This document shows, one piece after another, positions 14,804 to 15,764 of a DNA stretch of 15,764 nucleotides (positions are counted from its first letter, which is position 1; the number at the start of each line of letters is the position of its first letter). The DNA is from UBA7239 sp035430165 (GTDB taxonomy: Bacteria; Pseudomonadota; Gammaproteobacteria; Pseudomonadales; UBA7239), in the NCBI GenBank assembly GCA_035430165.1, contig DAOMGE010000053.1, forward strand, positions 1 through 15,764. Reading direction: 5' to 3'. The notes below the pieces were generated by a model. The model had not been told where the DNA came from. It saw only the letters and a program-made list of their open reading frames with translations, and ran no database searches. A program made the position numbers and the translations under genes.

Positions 14804-15764
14804 ATGAGTAACGATATTGCAATCCTCGGCGTCGGTATGCACCCGTGGGGAAAATGGGGCAAGAATTTTGTGGAGTACGGTGTGGTGGCTGCGCGCGCTG
14901 CACTGAAAGATGCCGGTGTTGACTGGCGCGATGTGCAGTTTGTGTCCGGTGCGGCGACGATGCGTTGTGGATATCCGGGCTACGTGGCCGGCGCAACATT
15001 TGCGCAAGCGCTCGGCTGGCAAGGTGCGGAAGTGAATACGTCGTATGCAGCCTGTGCATCCGGTTCGCAAGCACTGGCTGCTGCGCGCGCAAAAATCCTG
15101 TCAGGCCAGTGTGAGGTTGCGCTGGTCATCGGTTCCGATACCACGCCGAAAGGTTTTTTGAAACCGGCACCGGGTGAACGCCCGGATGATCCGGATTGGG
15201 TGCGTTTCCGTCTCGGTATTACCAACCCGAGTTATTTTGCCTTGTATGCGCGTCGTCGCATGGAAATTTATGGCGACACGCTCGAAGATTTTGCGAAAGT
15301 GAAAGTGAAAAATGCCGAACACGGGTTTACCAATCCGTATGCGCGTTACAAGAAAAAATTCACCGCAGACGATGTAGCTGCTTCGGCGATGGTCGCTGAT
15401 CCGCTGCGGTTGATGGATATCTGTGCAACATCGGACGGCGCAGCCGCGTTGATCGTCTGCTCCATGGATTACGCGAAAAAAATGGGTCGTGCTGATGCGG
15501 TGCGCGTCGCTGCCATTTCTACGGTGACGCCGACATTTGCGTCAGCTGTGATCGAGATGCCGGATATCGCCACCGATTCTGCCGTGGCCATGGAAGCGCA
15601 TTCATTTCGCGCGGCATTGCCTGTCAAAGCCTATAACGAGGCAGGTATTGGGCCGGAAGATGTTTCAGTGGCAGAAGTTTATGATTTATCGACAGCGCTG
15701 GAACTCGACTGGTACGAGGATTTGCAACTGTGCGCGCGCGGCGATGCAGCAAAACTGGTGCGCG
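14804..15764 (+). CDS. Lipid-transfer / SCP-x thiolase-fold protein (probable side-chain retro-aldolase), 3' end missing
   Basis: About 320 residues are visible and the frame runs off the window; the family is about 390-400 residues. It opens MSNDIAILGVGMHPWGKWG, the usual SCP-x/lipid-transfer thiolase start. The nucleophile position is Cys84 in YAACASGSQAL, and LMDICATSDGAAALIV (203-218) is a further family motif. At 291-296, EVYDLS replaces the EVHD(C/A)F box whose His is catalytic in SCP-x thiolases, so Tyr293 sits in that place. From memory this Tyr is a mark of Ltp2-type steroid side-chain aldolases (reported Tyr294), which work as a complex with a DUF35 partner. The DUF35 gene directly upstream fits this. 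RBS AGGAG at 14793-14797 overlaps the upstream stop, so translation is coupled. The second diagnostic Tyr near residue 344 lies outside the window. Confidence 0.85.
   Translation, partial: MSNDIAILGVGMHPWGKWGKNFVEYGVVAARAALKDAGVDWRDVQFVSGAATMRCGYPGYVAGATFAQALGWQGAEVNTSYAACASGSQALAAARAKILSGQCEVALVIGSDTTPKGFLKPAPGERPDDPDWVRFRLGITNPSYFALYARRRMEIYGDTLEDFAKVKVKNAEHGFTNPYARYKKKFTADDVAASAMVADPLRLMDICATSDGAAALIVCSMDYAKKMGRADAVRVAAISTVTPTFASAVIEMPDIATDSAVAMEAHSFRAALPVKAYNEAGIGPEDVSVAEVYDLSTALELDWYEDLQLCARGDAAKLVR

Overview
The window looks like chromosomal DNA of a gammaproteobacterium, possibly a Cellvibrionales/Spongiibacteraceae-type environmental heterotroph. This rests on the codon and base composition, the glutathione-dependent formaldehyde pathway, the repeat types between genes, and the lipid/steroid-type catabolic genes at the right end. 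The taxonomic guess is weak. It holds nine protein genes (two cut by the window edges) packed with few gaps. No rRNA, tRNA, CRISPR array, integrase or transposase was seen.

Left part (1-3411, + strand): the 3' end of a sugar-nucleotide-type epimerase/dehydratase gene, then a gene for a large secreted protein. That protein has a signal peptide, an N-terminal ~200-residue region ending in a YPLTIDP motif, exactly 14 tandem units of 47-48 residues that look like beta-propeller blades, and one fibronectin type III domain.

Middle part (3415-8836, - strand): a two-gene unit read right to left. First comes a 902-aa soluble Ser/Thr protein kinase with an unrecognised ~600-residue C-terminal region. 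After 31 bases, and across a strong hairpin at the kinase stop codon, comes an 893-aa P-type ATPase whose membrane motifs resemble the animal Na+/K+-ATPase group (P2C) more than the Ca2+ pumps. The layout suggests a kinase that controls the pump or shares a physiological signal with it.

Right part (9125-15764, + strand): an LLM-type flavin/F420 oxidoreductase gene with a good sigma-70 promoter and its own terminator. Next are the two formaldehyde-detoxification genes, class III alcohol dehydrogenase and S-formylglutathione hydrolase, separated by palindromic GGGAGAGGG repeats that also supply the second gene's ribosome binding site. A second, different repeat family (GGGGTCAGAGT type) follows. 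Then come an Old Yellow Enzyme/dienoyl-CoA-reductase-like iron-sulfur flavoenzyme, a zinc-ribbon/OB-fold DUF35 protein, and, translationally coupled to it, the start of an SCP-x/lipid-transfer thiolase-fold protein. The thiolase-fold protein has Tyr where thiolases have a catalytic His, which suggests an Ltp2-like retro-aldolase working on CoA-activated side chains. Together the right half reads as CoA-ester/alicyclic catabolism next to formaldehyde removal.

The points most worth following are the kinase-pump operon with its novel kinase tail and intercistronic hairpin, the altered ion-site residues of the pump, the repeat-borne RBS of the hydrolase, and the probable aldolase-DUF35 pair.
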